A stretch of DNA of 64,000 nt from Rhodococcus zopfii NBRC 100606 = JCM 9919 (GCF_001895025.1 NZ_BCXI01000013.1:1-64000); one strand, 5' to 3'; counted from the first letter of the stretch, positions 18,558 to 27,608 are shown. The notes: generated from the letters alone by a model not told the origin. Numbers and translations are program-made.

Positions 18558-19004
18558 ATGACCGACCGCGAGCGTCCGGCACCCGAACACATCCGCCCGG
18601 AGGGTGTCGACGACGCGACGATCGAGGCTCTCGGAAAACTGTCCGAGGCACTCGAGACCGTCGAGCAGGCCCGTGGTCACCTCTATGCGTTCCATCAGCT
18701 CATGGGCCGCGGCGACCTTCAGGTCGGGGAAGCCGCCGACCTCCTCGACGCGGCGGGCCACACCGAACTCGCCCAGCGGGTGCGGACCGAACTCGTCGGC
18801 CGCAACATCATCGAAGGTCGGTGGAGTTTCCAGCTCGTCGAGGAGTTCGACGACGGCTACTGGTCGGAATTCCGGGCCCTCGACGCGGACGTACGCGGCA
18901 AGCTGGCCGGCGGTCGGCGGCACTTGTTCGAGGCCGAGATGAAAGAGGAGCGGCGCACCCACGGCCGGCGAGGGCACGAAGCGCGACCCGGCTCGCCCGA
19001 GTGA
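18558..19004 (+). CDS. Conserved actinobacterial protein of unknown function
   Basis: A 148-residue, acidic, largely helical protein with no signal peptide or membrane segment. A long helix (ALGKLSEALETVEQARGHLY) is followed by HQLMGRGDLQVGEAADLLDA and IEGRWSFQLVEEFDDGYWSE. The sequence is typical of a real, codon-biased gene and I believe it is widespread in mycolata, but I know no function. It lies just upstream of the glyoxalase-like gene on the same strand, so the two may share a transcript. Confidence 0.75.
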   Translation: MTDRERPAPEHIRPEGVDDATIEALGKLSEALETVEQARGHLYAFHQLMGRGDLQVGEAADLLDAAGHTELAQRVRTELVGRNIIEGRWSFQLVEEFDDGYWSEFRALDADVRGKLAGGRRHLFEAEMKEERRTHGRRGHEARPGSPE

Positions 19005-19038
19005 AGGCTCACCCGAATCGAAGGAAGGAAACCGGAAC

Positions 19039-19419
19039 GTGGAGGTACTGAGCAGCCGGACGATCCTGCGTCCGCGCGACCACGAGGCGGCGCTCGAGTT
19101 CTACGGAACGACCCTCGGCCTGGCGATCGCCCGCGAGTACCCGGGCGGCACGGTGTTCTTCGCCGGCCAAGGTCTGATCGAGATCGCTGCACACGGCGGG
19201 AGCGACGAGCCGACTCGTTTCCCCGGTGCTCTGTGGCTACAGGTGCGCGACGTGTACGACGCCGAGGCCGAACTGGCCCTCGCGGGCGTGGAGATCGTAC
19301 GGGAGGCCAAGCAGGAACCGTGGGGACTGCACGAGTTGTGGATCGCCGATCCCGACGGCATTCCCGTCGTACTCGTGCAGATTCCGCCGGACCACCCGAT
19401 CCGGCGCGACACCCGGTAG
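19039..19419 (+). CDS. VOC (glyoxalase/bleomycin resistance) family protein
   Basis: A 126-residue single-domain VOC protein. The first beta-alpha-beta module has RDHEAALEFYGTTLGLAIAR, and the second has the usual ending HELWIADPDGIPVVLVQIPP, with the metal-binding Glu candidate in the final strand. Such proteins are metal-dependent lyases, dioxygenases or binding proteins; the substrate cannot be deduced. It corresponds in position to Rv0546c. The GTG at 19039 is the chosen start, preceded by AAGGAAGG. Confidence 0.85.
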   Translation: MEVLSSRTILRPRDHEAALEFYGTTLGLAIAREYPGGTVFFAGQGLIEIAAHGGSDEPTRFPGALWLQVRDVYDAEAELALAGVEIVREAKQEPWGLHELWIADPDGIPVVLVQIPPDHPIRRDTR

Positions 19420-19602
19420 CGCGGGCCCTGCCCACACCGATCACGACGCGATATGACCACGATCACATCGGACCGGGAGTGACTCCTCCCACACGGCTCC
19501 GGCGACACCCTGCCGCGACCTCGCGTAACAGGTTCGAAACGCTCCCAGTTCATCAGACGTTCGCTGTACTTTTACCTCCCTGCTACCGCACAATCTTCAG
19601 AT

Positions 19603-20811
19603 GTGACCGCTGAGCTTGTTGTCCTCCTGGTAGTGGTCGTCACTGCCCTCGCATTCGACTTCACCAACGGATTCCACGACACCGGCAACGCAATGGCCAC
19701 ATCCATCGCCACAGGTGCGCTGAAGCCGAAGGTGGCCGTTATGCTCTCCGCGGTCCTCAATCTGGTGGGCGCGTTCCTGTCCGTCGAGGTCGCCGCGACC
19801 GTCGCGAAGGGCGTCGTCGATCTGGGGAGCACCGGTGGTGAGGAACTTCTCACGATCGTGTTCGCGGGCCTCGTCGGCGGCATCCTCTGGAACCTCGCGA
19901 CGTGGCTGTTCGGCCTCCCGTCCAGCTCCTCCCACGCATTGTTCGGCGGACTGATCGGCTCGGCTCTCGCGGCGATCGGTATCCACGGCGTCGTCTGGGA
20001 CGGCGTGATCGGCAAGGTCATCATCCCGGCGCTGCTCGCGCCGGTGGTCGCAGCGCTGGTCGCCACCGTCGGCACATGGACCGTGCATCGCCTCACCCAC
20101 GACATTCCCGAGGACCACCGCTCCCGCGGCTTCCGCATCGGCCAGGTCGGCACCGCGTCCCTCGTGTCGCTGGCCCACGGCACCAACGACGCCCAGAAGA
20201 CGATGGGCGTGATCTTCCTCGCGCTGGTTGCCCACGGCACCATCACAGCCGACGCCGAGATGCCGTTCTGGGTGAAGTTCGCCTGTGCGGTCGCGATCGC
20301 GCTGGGTACCTACCTCGGCGGTTGGCGAATCATTCGCACCCTCGGCAAGGGACTCGTCGAGATCTCGCCGCCGCAGGGCATGGCCGCGGAGTCGTCGTCG
20401 GCCGCCATCATCCTCACGTCCAGCCACTTCGGTCTGCCGCTGTCGACCACGCATGTGGCAACCGGCTCGATCCTCGGCACCGGACTCGGCACCAAATCGG
20501 CCGAGGTCCGCTGGGGTGTCGCCGGCCGCATGGCGGTGGCCTGGCTGATCACGCTGCCGTCGGCTGCTCTGGTCGGCGCGATCTGCTGGGGTATCGCACA
20601 TGTGATCGGTGGCCTGCCCGGCGTCCTGGTGGTCTTCGCGATCCTGTGCGCTCTGGCCGGGTTCATGTACCTGCGGTCGCGTAAGCAGCCGATCGACGCC
20701 TCCAACGTCACCGCGGAATGGGACGGCGGGAAGAGCGGCAACGCCCCCGGTACCGCTGGCTCCGCGACCAACTCGGCGGCTCGGCCGGCCGGTTCGAAGG
20801 AACGCCTGTGA
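19603..20811 (+). CDS. pitA: Low-affinity inorganic phosphate transporter PitA
   Basis: A 402-residue PiT-family symporter for metal-phosphate in the plasma membrane. The duplicated signature is present as FDFTNGFHDTGNAMATSIAT (residues about 18-37) and SLAHGTNDAQKTMGVI (about 190). About ten membrane helices are separated by a short cytoplasmic loop. GTG at 19603 follows a CAATCT-like box by 6 nt, so the mRNA may be leaderless. Its stop overlaps the next gene's GTG by 4 nt. Confidence 0.94.
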   Translation: MTAELVVLLVVVVTALAFDFTNGFHDTGNAMATSIATGALKPKVAVMLSAVLNLVGAFLSVEVAATVAKGVVDLGSTGGEELLTIVFAGLVGGILWNLATWLFGLPSSSSHALFGGLIGSALAAIGIHGVVWDGVIGKVIIPALLAPVVAALVATVGTWTVHRLTHDIPEDHRSRGFRIGQVGTASLVSLAHGTNDAQKTMGVIFLALVAHGTITADAEMPFWVKFACAVAIALGTYLGGWRIIRTLGKGLVEISPPQGMAAESSSAAIILTSSHFGLPLSTTHVATGSILGTGLGTKSAEVRWGVAGRMAVAWLITLPSAALVGAICWGIAHVIGGLPGVLVVFAILCALAGFMYLRSRKQPIDASNVTAEWDGGKSGNAPGTAGSATNSAARPAGSKERL

Positions 20812-21071
20812 ATCTGCTGACCCACACCCTGAGCTCACTCTGGCAAGTCGTCCTGGTCGGACTGATCTTCGGCGCCGGCCTTCCGGCGCTGTTCGCACTG
20901 GGGATGCGTTCGCTTGCCTCGGGCGGCAGCGGTGAGAACGCCCGGCCCACCCCCCTCGGCACCACCGGTGCCGTCGTCTGTTTCGCCGTGGTTCTAATTG
21001 CCATCATTGCGGGAATACTGCTGTTGACTGCGGACTTCCTGTCCAGCAGTTTCGGCATCACCCTGTTCTGA
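20808..21071 (+). CDS. Small two-helix membrane protein downstream of pitA
   Basis: An 87-residue protein with two transmembrane segments (WQVVLVGLIFGAGLPALFAL, residues about 12-31, and AVVCFAVVLIAIIAGILLLT, about 55-74). It matches Rv0544c in position. The GTG start overlaps the pitA stop (GTGA), so its synthesis should be coupled to PitA. A role as a PitA accessory subunit is inferred from that coupling only. Confidence 0.8.
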   Translation: MNLLTHTLSSLWQVVLVGLIFGAGLPALFALGMRSLASGGSGENARPTPLGTTGAVVCFAVVLIAIIAGILLLTADFLSSSFGITLF

Positions 21072-21095
21072 TCGCACACCACGAAAGAAGCGCCA

Positions 21096-21533
21096 GTGTC
21101 CAAGTATTCGCTCCGCTCGGTCCTCGACTGGCTGCGCGCCGGCTACCCGGAGGGCATTCCGGCCAAGGACCACTTCGCGCTGCTCGCGGTACTTCGGAGG
21201 CGACTGACCGACGAAGAGATCGCCCAGGTCGTGGAGTTGTCCATTGCGACCGCGCACGAACGTCCCGATCGTCACGTCGACTACGACACCCTGAAACAGA
21301 TCATTGCGGGGGTCCTGCACGAGGATCCGACGGAAGAGGATGTCGAGCGGGTCACCGCACGGCTCGCCGGCGGCGGATGGCCGGTGGTCTCCACGGACGA
21401 CAGCGCCTCCTCCGCCGAGGCGGCCTCGGGCGACATTCCCCCGCCCGACGAGGCCGTCCCGACCGGCAACCGGGTCTGGGACGATATGCCCGTGAAGGAG
21501 CCTGCCCACGGCCCGGGCCGAGGGGCGCCGTGA
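21096..21533 (+). CDS. DUF3349 domain protein, first copy
   Basis: A 145-residue protein whose N-terminal 95 residues are a DUF3349 domain (VLDWLRAGYPEGIPAKDHFA to RLAGGGWPV), the fold known from M. tuberculosis Rv0543c. A Pro/Glu-rich tail of about 50 residues follows. The helical fold has no known activity. GTG at 21096 has GAAAGAAG upstream. It is coupled by a GTGA overlap to the next DUF3349 gene, so the pair looks like a local duplication. Confidence 0.88.
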   Translation: MSKYSLRSVLDWLRAGYPEGIPAKDHFALLAVLRRRLTDEEIAQVVELSIATAHERPDRHVDYDTLKQIIAGVLHEDPTEEDVERVTARLAGGGWPVVSTDDSASSAEAASGDIPPPDEAVPTGNRVWDDMPVKEPAHGPGRGAP

Positions 21534-21829
21534 TCTTGCCCCCGTTCCTTTCCTCGATCATCGAATGGCTGCGCGCCGGCTACCCCGAAGGGGTACCGGA
21601 GCAGGACTACGTTCCGCTGCTGGCGCTGCTCACCCGGCGCCTGTCCGAGCAGGAGGTCGATCAGGTCGCCGATGCGCTGATCGAGGCCGGCGACCTGCCC
21701 ATCACCAAGACCGACATCGCGGTGCTCATCACGAAGGTCACCAACGAGATGCCACTCGACCGTGATGTGGACCGGGTTCGGCGGCACCTGGAGACCGGAG
21801 GCTGGCCCCTCACCGGACGCGACCTGTGA
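21530..21829 (+). CDS. DUF3349 domain protein, second copy
   Basis: A 99-residue protein that is almost only the DUF3349 domain (SIIEWLRAGYPEGVPEQDYV to HLETGGWPL). It shares WLRAGYPEG, P.D and GGWP landmarks with the preceding protein. Its GTG start overlaps the previous stop by 4 nt, and its stop overlaps the menE start by 4 nt. This places an uncharacterised protein in strict translational series between pitA-associated genes and menE. In length it is the closer match to Rv0543c. Confidence 0.9.
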   Translation: MILPPFLSSIIEWLRAGYPEGVPEQDYVPLLALLTRRLSEQEVDQVADALIEAGDLPITKTDIAVLITKVTNEMPLDRDVDRVRRHLETGGWPLTGRDL

Positions 21830-22974
21830 ACGGCGTCCTCGAGGTCCTGCCGGTCCCGTCCGGTCGGGACGTCGTCGCGGTCCTGCCTGCGCTCCGCCGC
21901 ATGCTCGGCGGCGACGGCCCGGCCATGCTGCCCGTGCCCGCCGACGACGATCGCGAGACCCGCCGCCTGACCGACGCTCTGCATCCCGGAGAGCCCATCG
22001 CCGACGGTATCGGGCTGGTGATGGCGACGTCCGGCACCACCGGAACCCCCAAGGGCGCCCAGTTGTCGGCAGCGGCCCTCCGCACCAGCGGCGAGGCCAC
22101 TCACGAACGCCTCGGCGGAACCGGTTCGTGGCTTCTCGCGCTGCCCGCCCATCACATCGCCGGAATGCAGGTGCTGTTGCGCAGCCTGCTGTCGGGCACG
22201 GACCCGGTCGTCGTGGACGTTGCGAACGGGTTCGATCCGGCAGCGCTTCCCCCCGCGATCGCCGCGATGGACGGCCCCCGGCGGTACTCGTCGATGGTGC
22301 CGACCCAGCTGATCAAGACGCTCGAACATCCGGACGCCACGCGAGCTGCCGCGGAACTCGACGCGATCCTGCTCGGCGGTGCCGCGACCCCCGCGCCGGT
22401 GCTGCGGCGCGCCCGCGACGCCGGGATCACGGTCGTGCGCACCTACGGGATGAGCGAAACATGTGGCGGTTGCGTGTACGACGGGGTCCCGCTGAACGGG
22501 GTGGACGTACGGGTCGACGCCGATTCTCGGGTGTGGCTCGGCGGCGCGACCCTCGCGTCCGGCTATCGCGGCCTGCCCGACCATCCCGGATTCGCCGAAC
22601 CGGGCTGGTTCCGCACCGACGACGCGGGGCTCGTCGACGACGGGGTGCTCCGCATCCTGGGGCGTCTCGACGAAGCCCTGTCGACGGGCGGGCTCACCGT
22701 CGTGCCGCAGGTCGTCGAAGCGGTCCTGATGGAGCATCCGTCGGTGCGGGAGGTCGCGGTGATCGGCCTGCCCGACGACCGGCTCGGCCAGCGTGTGGCC
22801 GCTGTCGTGGTCGCGGCACCGGGCCGCTCCCCCGCTCTCGACGAGTTGCGCGACCACGTGTCCGGGACGCTCGATCGCACCGCCGCGCCGCGCGAACTGC
22901 ACGTCGTCGACGCTCTGCCGCTGCGGGGACCCGGCAAGGTCGATCGTCGCGCGCTCGTCGCCCGGTTCTCCTGA
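21826..22974 (+). CDS. menE: o-succinylbenzoate-CoA ligase
   Basis: Adenylate-forming ligase activating o-succinylbenzoate for MenB. The 382-residue sequence is short for the superfamily but normal for actinobacterial MenE. The P-loop [16 protein letters not shown] lies near residues 65-80, the A5 motif [16 protein letters not shown] near 205, the hinge region [12 protein letters not shown] follows, and the C-terminal catalytic Lys is in [16 protein letters not shown] overlaps the DUF3349 stop by 4 nt, and menA follows 28 nt later. Confidence 0.94.
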   Translation: MNGVLEVLPVPSGRDVVAVLPALRRMLGGDGPAMLPVPADDDRETRRLTDALHPGEPIADGIGLVMATSGTTGTPKGAQLSAAALRTSGEATHERLGGTGSWLLALPAHHIAGMQVLLRSLLSGTDPVVVDVANGFDPAALPPAIAAMDGPRRYSSMVPTQLIKTLEHPDATRAAAELDAILLGGAATPAPVLRRARDAGITVVRTYGMSETCGGCVYDGVPLNGVDVRVDADSRVWLGGATLASGYRGLPDHPGFAEPGWFRTDDAGLVDDGVLRILGRLDEALSTGGLTVVPQVVEAVLMEHPSVREVAVIGLPDDRLGQRVAAVVVAAPGRSPALDELRDHVSGTLDRTAAPRELHVVDALPLRGPGKVDRRALVARFS

Positions 22975-23002
22975 CCACCCGGCCGGGTGCGAAGATCGAC
23001 CC

Positions 23003-23872
23003 ATGGCAACCGCTGGTCAATGGCTCGAAGGCGCCCGTCCGCGCACCCTCCCCAACGCGATCGCTCCCGTCGTCGCCGGTACCGGCGCCGCCGCGGCGAT
23101 CGACGGTGCGGTGTGGTGGAAGGCGCTGCTGGCGTTGCTCGTGGCGTTGCCCCTCGTCATCGGCGTGAACTTCGCGAACGACTACTCGGACGGTATCCGC
23201 GGCACCGACGACGATCGAGTCGGTCCGCTGCGGCTGGTGGGTTCGGGTCTGGCGTCGCCGGCGAGCGTCAAGCGCGCGGCGTTCGCGTGTTTCGGGATCG
23301 GCGCGGTCGCGGGCATCGTCCTGGCTGCGACGAGCGCGTGGTGGCTGATCCTCGTCGGCGCGGTGTGCATCGTCGGCGCCTGGTACTACACGGGTGGTCG
23401 CACCCCGTACGGCTACAGCGGTTTCGGTGAGATCGCGGTGTTCGTGTTCTTCGGCCTGGTCGCGGTGCTGGGCACGCAATTCGTGCAGGCCGGGCGGGTG
23501 ACCTGGGTGGGTCTGGCATGTGCGATCGCGGTCGGATCGCTGTCGACGGCGGTGCTGGTGACGAACAACCTGCGCGACATCCCGACCGACACCGTCAGTG
23601 GGAAGCGCACGCTCGCGGTGCGGCTGGGCGATCCGCGGACCCGTACGCTGCACCTGGTGCTGGTCGTGGTGCCGTTCGTCGCGTCTCTTGCCCTGGTGGC
23701 GGTGACCCCGTGGGCGCTGGCGGGTCTGCTGGCGGTGCCGTTCGCGGTGCGCGCCCACGCCCCGGTTCGTGCCGGTGGCCTGGGTATGAGCCTGATCCCG
23801 GCGTTGCGGGATTCGGGACTCGCGATGCTGGTGTGGGCGCTCGCGACCGCGCTGGCCCTCGCGTTCGGCTGA
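23003..23872 (+). CDS. menA: 1,4-dihydroxy-2-naphthoate polyprenyltransferase
   Basis: UbiA-family integral membrane enzyme that joins DHNA to the polyprenyl chain. The 289-residue protein has the first Asp-rich motif [17 protein letters not shown] (residues about 50-66), the second motif [20 protein letters not shown], and about eight membrane helices. ATG at 23003 is the family start ([17 protein letters not shown]). It lies 28 nt after menE and converges with the holin-like gene. Confidence 0.95.
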   Translation: MATAGQWLEGARPRTLPNAIAPVVAGTGAAAAIDGAVWWKALLALLVALPLVIGVNFANDYSDGIRGTDDDRVGPLRLVGSGLASPASVKRAAFACFGIGAVAGIVLAATSAWWLILVGAVCIVGAWYYTGGRTPYGYSGFGEIAVFVFFGLVAVLGTQFVQAGRVTWVGLACAIAVGSLSTAVLVTNNLRDIPTDTVSGKRTLAVRLGDPRTRTLHLVLVVVPFVASLALVAVTPWALAGLLAVPFAVRAHAPVRAGGLGMSLIPALRDSGLAMLVWALATALALAFG

Positions 23873-23891
23873 GGGCTCGGCGCGGCAGCGG

Positions 23892-24284
23892 TCAGTCTCC
23901 GTCGGGCACGAACGCACCGAGCACGAGGTTGACGATCGAGATGATCAGGGCGCCCCACACCGCCGCCCAGAATCCGCTCAGGGTCAGGCCGTAGTCGGTG
24001 AACGAGCTGATCCACGAGGTCAGCCACAACATCAAGGCGTTGATGACCAGCGTGAACAATCCGAGGGTCAGGATCAGCAGCGGCAGGGACAGCAACTTCA
24101 CGAACGGCTTCACGAGTGCGTTGACGATCGTGAAGATCAAGGCGAGGACGAGGAGCGCGAGGATCGTGCGGCCGGTGAGCCCCTCGTCTCCTTCCACGGC
24201 CCCGATGTCGACGCCGTTCACGAGCGTGGCGGCGAGCCAGAGCCCGACCGCGTTGATGACCAATCGCAAGATCAGTGATGTCAT
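23892..24284 (-). CDS. Phage holin-like membrane protein (holin 4 superfamily)
   Basis: A 130-residue protein with four predicted transmembrane helices, including ILALLVLALIFTIVNALVKP and LLILTLGLFTLVINALMLWL. This is the profile of the Phage_holin_4_2 family, which is common on bacterial chromosomes away from prophages and has no established role. ATG at 24284 is preferred over an upstream start at 24302. No phage genes are nearby, so the name is structural only. Confidence 0.8.
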   Translation of the reverse strand: MTSLILRLVINAVGLWLAATLVNGVDIGAVEGDEGLTGRTILALLVLALIFTIVNALVKPFVKLLSLPLLILTLGLFTLVINALMLWLTSWISSFTDYGLTLSGFWAAVWGALIISIVNLVLGAFVPDGD

Positions 24285-24352
24285 ACCGTCACTGTTACAC
24301 ATGCCTGCCGGTGTGGCCGATGCGATAGGTGGTGCCGGTCGGGCGGCGTGAA

Positions 24353-24907
24353 TCAGGCGGCGCGGCCGAGGCGCGCTGTCAGCAGTTGCCGCAGGTCTTC
24401 ACGGGTGATGCGGGTTTCGATCAGCCGGATGACGGGCGAGTCGTCGGAGCGCAGGATGCCGAGCAGCAGGTGTTCACTCCCGATGGATCGTTCCCGCCGG
24501 ACGATGGCCTCGCGCAACGCCAGTTCGAGCGACTTCTTGGCGCCGCGAGCGATGGGGATGCGTCCCCAACGGCCCGGACGTCCGCCGTCGGGCGACGATC
24601 GGTCGAGGATCCCTTCCCCGAAGGCGCGCTCGAGTCGTTCACGGATGGCGTCGAGATCGATGCCGATGCTTTCGAGGGCGTCGGCATCGTCCGGTCCGAA
24701 TGTGTCCTGGCCGGCCTCGAGATCGATACGGACGGCGTCCGCGGTGAGTCCGGCATCGGCGAGTTGCGCACGCAGCGACGCGTCGGCGGTGGTGAGTATC
24801 CCGAGCAGCAGGTGCTCGGTGCGGATCTCGGCGGCGTGGAGTGCCCGCGCCTGCGCCTGGGCGTCGACGACGGCGGACCGAGCGCTGTCGGTGAATCGTT
24901 CGAACAT
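24353..24907 (-). CDS. Stand-alone Clp N-domain protein
   Basis: A 184-residue protein made of two Clp-N repeat regions (MFERFTDSARSAVVDAQAQA and RTEHLLLGILTTAD; then RGAKKSLELALREAIVRRER and GSEHLLLGILRSDDSP). There is no Walker A or AAA+ module, so it cannot be a ClpC/ClpB unfoldase. It may bind substrates or Clp partners. It follows the HTH gene by 5 nt, forming a two-gene operon that recurs in actinobacteria. Confidence 0.85.
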   Translation of the reverse strand: MFERFTDSARSAVVDAQAQARALHAAEIRTEHLLLGILTTADASLRAQLADAGLTADAVRIDLEAGQDTFGPDDADALESIGIDLDAIRERLERAFGEGILDRSSPDGGRPGRWGRIPIARGAKKSLELALREAIVRRERSIGSEHLLLGILRSDDSPVIRLIETRITREDLRQLLTARLGRAA

Positions 24908-24912
24908 CGCCT

Positions 24913-25128
24913 CTACCTGCGCTTCCTGTTGTATTTCTGGTGGACGGCCTGCCTGCTCACCTCGAGGGCGTCGGCAATCGCCTGCCAGGACCAGCCCTGG
25001 GTGCGGGCGTTCTCGACCTGGATGGCTTCGAGTCGTTCGAGCAGTCGCCGCAGAGCCCGCACGGCCCGCAGCCCCTCGGCAGGGTCGGGGCTGGCGGCGG
25101 ATGCGGCGAGCGTCGTTGCTTCACTCAT
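24913..25128 (-). CDS. Small helix-turn-helix protein paired with a Clp-N gene
   Basis: A 71-residue protein whose C-terminal half is a helix-turn-helix (TQGWSWQAIADALEVSRQAV HQKY region). A helical segment rich in Arg and Leu precedes it and may dimerise. The gene begins directly at the predicted transcription start, and GTTGACA repeats overlap its promoter, so autoregulation is likely. It is upstream of and probably controls the Clp-N gene. Confidence 0.85.
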   Translation of the reverse strand: MSEATTLAASAASPDPAEGLRAVRALRRLLERLEAIQVENARTQGWSWQAIADALEVSRQAVHQKYNRKRR

Positions 25129-25129
25129 G

Positions 25130-25175
25130 TTGTCAATCTAGGTTGACACCGACACTCTGTCAACCAATGTTGACA
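25130..25175 (-). promoter_or_regulatory. Leaderless promoter and GTTGACA repeat array of the HTH/Clp-N operon
   Basis: Minus-strand TTGACA (25163-25158), a 17-nt spacer and TAGATT (25140-25135) form a near-consensus promoter. The ATG lies 6 nt past the -10 box, implying leaderless mRNA. GTTGACA/TGTCAAC units occur at 25142-25148, 25158-25164 and 25169-25175, with TTGTCAA at 25130-25136. Their alternating orientations suggest an operator for the HTH protein. Confidence 0.7.
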
Positions 25176-25190
25176 GTCTCGCCGATCGGA

Positions 25191-25682
25191 TCAGCCGGTC
25201 CGGTACGTACGTCCGGCTGCGTCGAGGTGCTCCCGGAGCGCCCCGAGCATCGGCCGCTGTCCCTTCACCAGCGCCGATGCCGCGACGGGCAGCGTGACCC
25301 AGCGCGCGTCGTCGACCTCGGGAAAGTCCTGCATCCGTCCCGACCGCGGCGGCCACTCGAGTTCGAACGTGTTGCTGCGGACGAACGCGAAATCCTCGGC
25401 AGCCTCGCCGACGTACGCGGTGACGACCTTGCCGGAAGGCTGCCGGAACTGCCCCAGCAGCGACGTCGGCACCGGCGGCGCCGGAAAACCGCACTCCTCC
25501 TCGAATTCGCGCAGCGCGACGACGAGAGGATCCTCGTCCGCGTCGTACGTCCCCTTCGGAATCGACCACGCCGCCTCGTCCTTCCCCGTCCAGAACGGGC
25601 CGCCGGGATGCACGATCCAAACGGTGAGCAGGTCTGACGGATCGATGCGGTACAGCAGCAGACCCGCGCTCGTCACCGCCAT
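25191..25682 (-). CDS. Nudix hydrolase
   Basis: A 163-residue Nudix protein. The box GX5EX7REUXEEXGU is intact (residues 44-66, G44, E50, R58, E59, E62, E63, G65). The N-terminal strand MAVTSAGLLLYR and the segment WSIPKGTYDADEDP are typical of enzymes resembling diadenosine-polyphosphate or nucleotide-sugar hydrolases; the substrate is not predictable. It lies 45 nt downstream of the PlsC-like gene on the same strand. Confidence 0.88.
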   Translation of the reverse strand: MAVTSAGLLLYRIDPSDLLTVWIVHPGGPFWTGKDEAAWSIPKGTYDADEDPLVVALREFEEECGFPAPPVPTSLLGQFRQPSGKVVTAYVGEAAEDFAFVRSNTFELEWPPRSGRMQDFPEVDDARWVTLPVAASALVKGQRPMLGALREHLDAAGRTYRTG

Positions 25683-25727
25683 CGGTCGCTCCTCCCCGAC
25701 TCCGTGCCGACACCGTGCGCCGGCGTG

Positions 25728-26465
25728 TCAATACCGTGCGACGGCGCCGTCGACCGCGCACTGCAGCTCGTCCGCGACACGGTGGGTGATCTCCCGCGGG
25801 GTCCCGGTCAGCTCGGGCACGGGGATGGTGATGAAGACACTCGCGGGCCTCCCGGGATCGTTGTCCGGTCCGTAGGCGATGCCGATGGTTACCAGCGCCG
25901 GCCGGGCACCGAGCGCGGCGGCACGTCGCACGATATGGCCGACGCCGCTTCCCACCGCCTGTATCCGGATCGGGTCCCCGGTGTTGCACGTGCCTTCGGG
26001 GAAGATCGCCACCGCGTCACCCCTGCTCAGCCGCAGCGCGGCGATGTCCATCATGCGGCGGCCCGCATCGGCGACGGCCCGCACACCGTGGTTCTTCGCG
26101 CGGAACACCGGAATGCCGCCCATCATGTCCACCTCGCGCCGCTGTCCCCGCTCGCGGAACAGCTCGTCCTTCGCGAGTACCCGGGTGCGTCCGATCAGCG
26201 TGCGCAGCGGGGACCGCCACGCGGTGGCGGCGAGCGTGTACTGGTCGCTGTGGGTGAGATGGTTCGCGACGATGACCAGCGGTGCACCGTCGTCGATCAC
26301 CGCGCGCAGTGCGTCTCGCGCCCCGGCACGGTAGTGCACGTGCGGACGGTAGCGCGCCGCGAGCATCGCGTAGGCCGCACGCGCGAGCAGGCGGGGCTGC
26401 TGATGGTCGCGGTAGAAGTCGTAGACGGCATCGTAGTTCGCCAGGGTCACCTCGGGGCGATCCAT
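25728..26465 (-). CDS. PlsC-family 1-acylglycerol-3-phosphate acyltransferase
   Basis: A 245-residue lysophospholipid acyltransferase. The catalytic HX4D motif is H69-D74 (ANHLTHSDQ), the second block is RTRVLAKDELF, the third IFPEGTCNTGD carries the glycerol-phosphate binding EGT, and a fourth block follows with ALVTIGIAYG. There is no strong N-terminal membrane helix, so it is probably peripheral. It likely transfers acyl chains in phospholipid synthesis. Confidence 0.85.
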   Translation of the reverse strand: MDRPEVTLANYDAVYDFYRDHQQPRLLARAAYAMLAARYRPHVHYRAGARDALRAVIDDGAPLVIVANHLTHSDQYTLAATAWRSPLRTLIGRTRVLAKDELFRERGQRREVDMMGGIPVFRAKNHGVRAVADAGRRMMDIAALRLSRGDAVAIFPEGTCNTGDPIRIQAVGSGVGHIVRRAAALGARPALVTIGIAYGPDNDPGRPASVFITIPVPELTGTPREITHRVADELQCAVDGAVARY

Positions 26466-26504
26466 GCGACCACGGTACGCGCACGACCGGATCGCCGGCG
26501 CAGT

Positions 26505-27608
26505 TCAGATACTCCAGACCCCGGTTTTCGCGAACAACTCGAGGGTGCCGGCCGGACCGGTCAGGTCCAGCCCTTCGGCCGCAACCCACTCGTCGGAGAA
26601 GTAGGTCTGCGCATATCGTTCCCCACCGTCGCACAGCAGGGTCACGACGCTGCCGCGACTACCCGTCTCGAGCATCTCGGCGATGAGCCCGAACGCACCC
26701 CACAGGTTGGTGCCGGTCGACCCGCCGACGCGCCGGCCGAGGACCTCGCTGGCGTGCCGGACGGCGGCGACGGAGGCTGCGTCGGGGACGCGGATCATCC
26801 GGTCGACGACGTGACAAACGAACGACGGTTCCACGCGCGGGCGCCCGATGCCCTCGATCCGGGACGGCATCCCGGTCGTATAGTCGGCCGATCCGGTTGC
26901 GTAGGCGCCGAAGAACGCCGAGTTCTCCGGGTCGACGACCGCGAGCCGACTGCGATGGCGCTGATAGCGCAGGTAGCGGCCGATGGTGGCGCTGGTACCG
27001 CCGGTGCCCGCGCCGACGACGAGCCACTCCGGCACCGGATGTTCCTCCAGCTGCAACTGCGCAAAGATCGACTGAGCGATGTTGTTGTTGCCGCGCCAGT
27101 CGGTCGCGCGTTCGGCGTGGGTGAACTGGTCCATGTAGTGACCACCGAGCTCGGAGGCCAGGCGTTGCGCCTCGGTGTAGATCTCGGGCGGCCGGTCGAT
27201 GTAGTGGCAGCGGCCGCCCTGCGCCTCGATCAGCGCGACCTTCGCGGTGCTGGTGCTGCGAGGGACCACCGCGACGAACTCGAGCCCGAGGAGGTTCGCG
27301 AAGTACGCCTCGCTCACCGCGGTCGATCCGGACGACGCCTCGACGATCGGGGTGTCCTCCCGGATCCAGCCGTTGCACAGCCCGTACAGGAACAGCGACC
27401 GCGCGAGCCGGTGCTTGAGGCTGCCGGTGATGTGGGTGGACTCGTCCTTGAGGTAGAGCTGAATGCCCCAATCGACGGGCAGCGGGTAACGCAGCAGGTG
27501 GGTGTCCGCGCTGCGCTGCGCGTCGGCCTCGATGAGCCGGATCGCGTCGTCGACCCAGTCTCGCGGCGAACTGCGATCGACGGAGATCGGCTCTCCCGGT
27601 TCGGTCAC
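26505..27608 (-). CDS. cysK2: CysK2-like PLP-dependent synthase
   Basis: A 367-residue fold-type II PLP enzyme. The PLP lysine is in [15 protein letters not shown] (about 55-69), a substrate loop [14 protein letters not shown] follows, and the phosphate-binding [18 protein letters not shown] lies near residue 200. It closely resembles M. tuberculosis CysK2 (Rv0848), an S-sulfocysteine synthase using O-phosphoserine and thiosulfate. That substrate choice is inferred. GTG at 27608 overlaps the DUF4229 stop by 4 nt; longer reading would enter that gene. Confidence 0.82.
   Translation of the reverse strand: MTEPGEPISVDRSSPRDWVDDAIRLIEADAQRSADTHLLRYPLPVDWGIQLYLKDESTHITGSLKHRLARSLFLYGLCNGWIREDTPIVEASSGSTAVSEAYFANLLGLEFVAVVPRSTSTAKVALIEAQGGRCHYIDRPPEIYTEAQRLASELGGHYMDQFTHAERATDWRGNNNIAQSIFAQLQLEEHPVPEWLVVGAGTGGTSATIGRYLRYQRHRSRLAVVDPENSAFFGAYATGSADYTTGMPSRIEGIGRPRVEPSFVCHVVDRMIRVPDAASVAAVRHASEVLGRRVGGSTGTNLWGAFGLIAEMLETGSRGSVVTLLCDGGERYAQTYFSDEWVAAEGLDLTGPAGTLELFAKTGVWSI

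Noticed and set aside
23892-24284. Holin-like gene as evidence of a prophage
   Set aside because: No lysin, integrase or structural phage gene nearby; the family is common on bacterial chromosomes.
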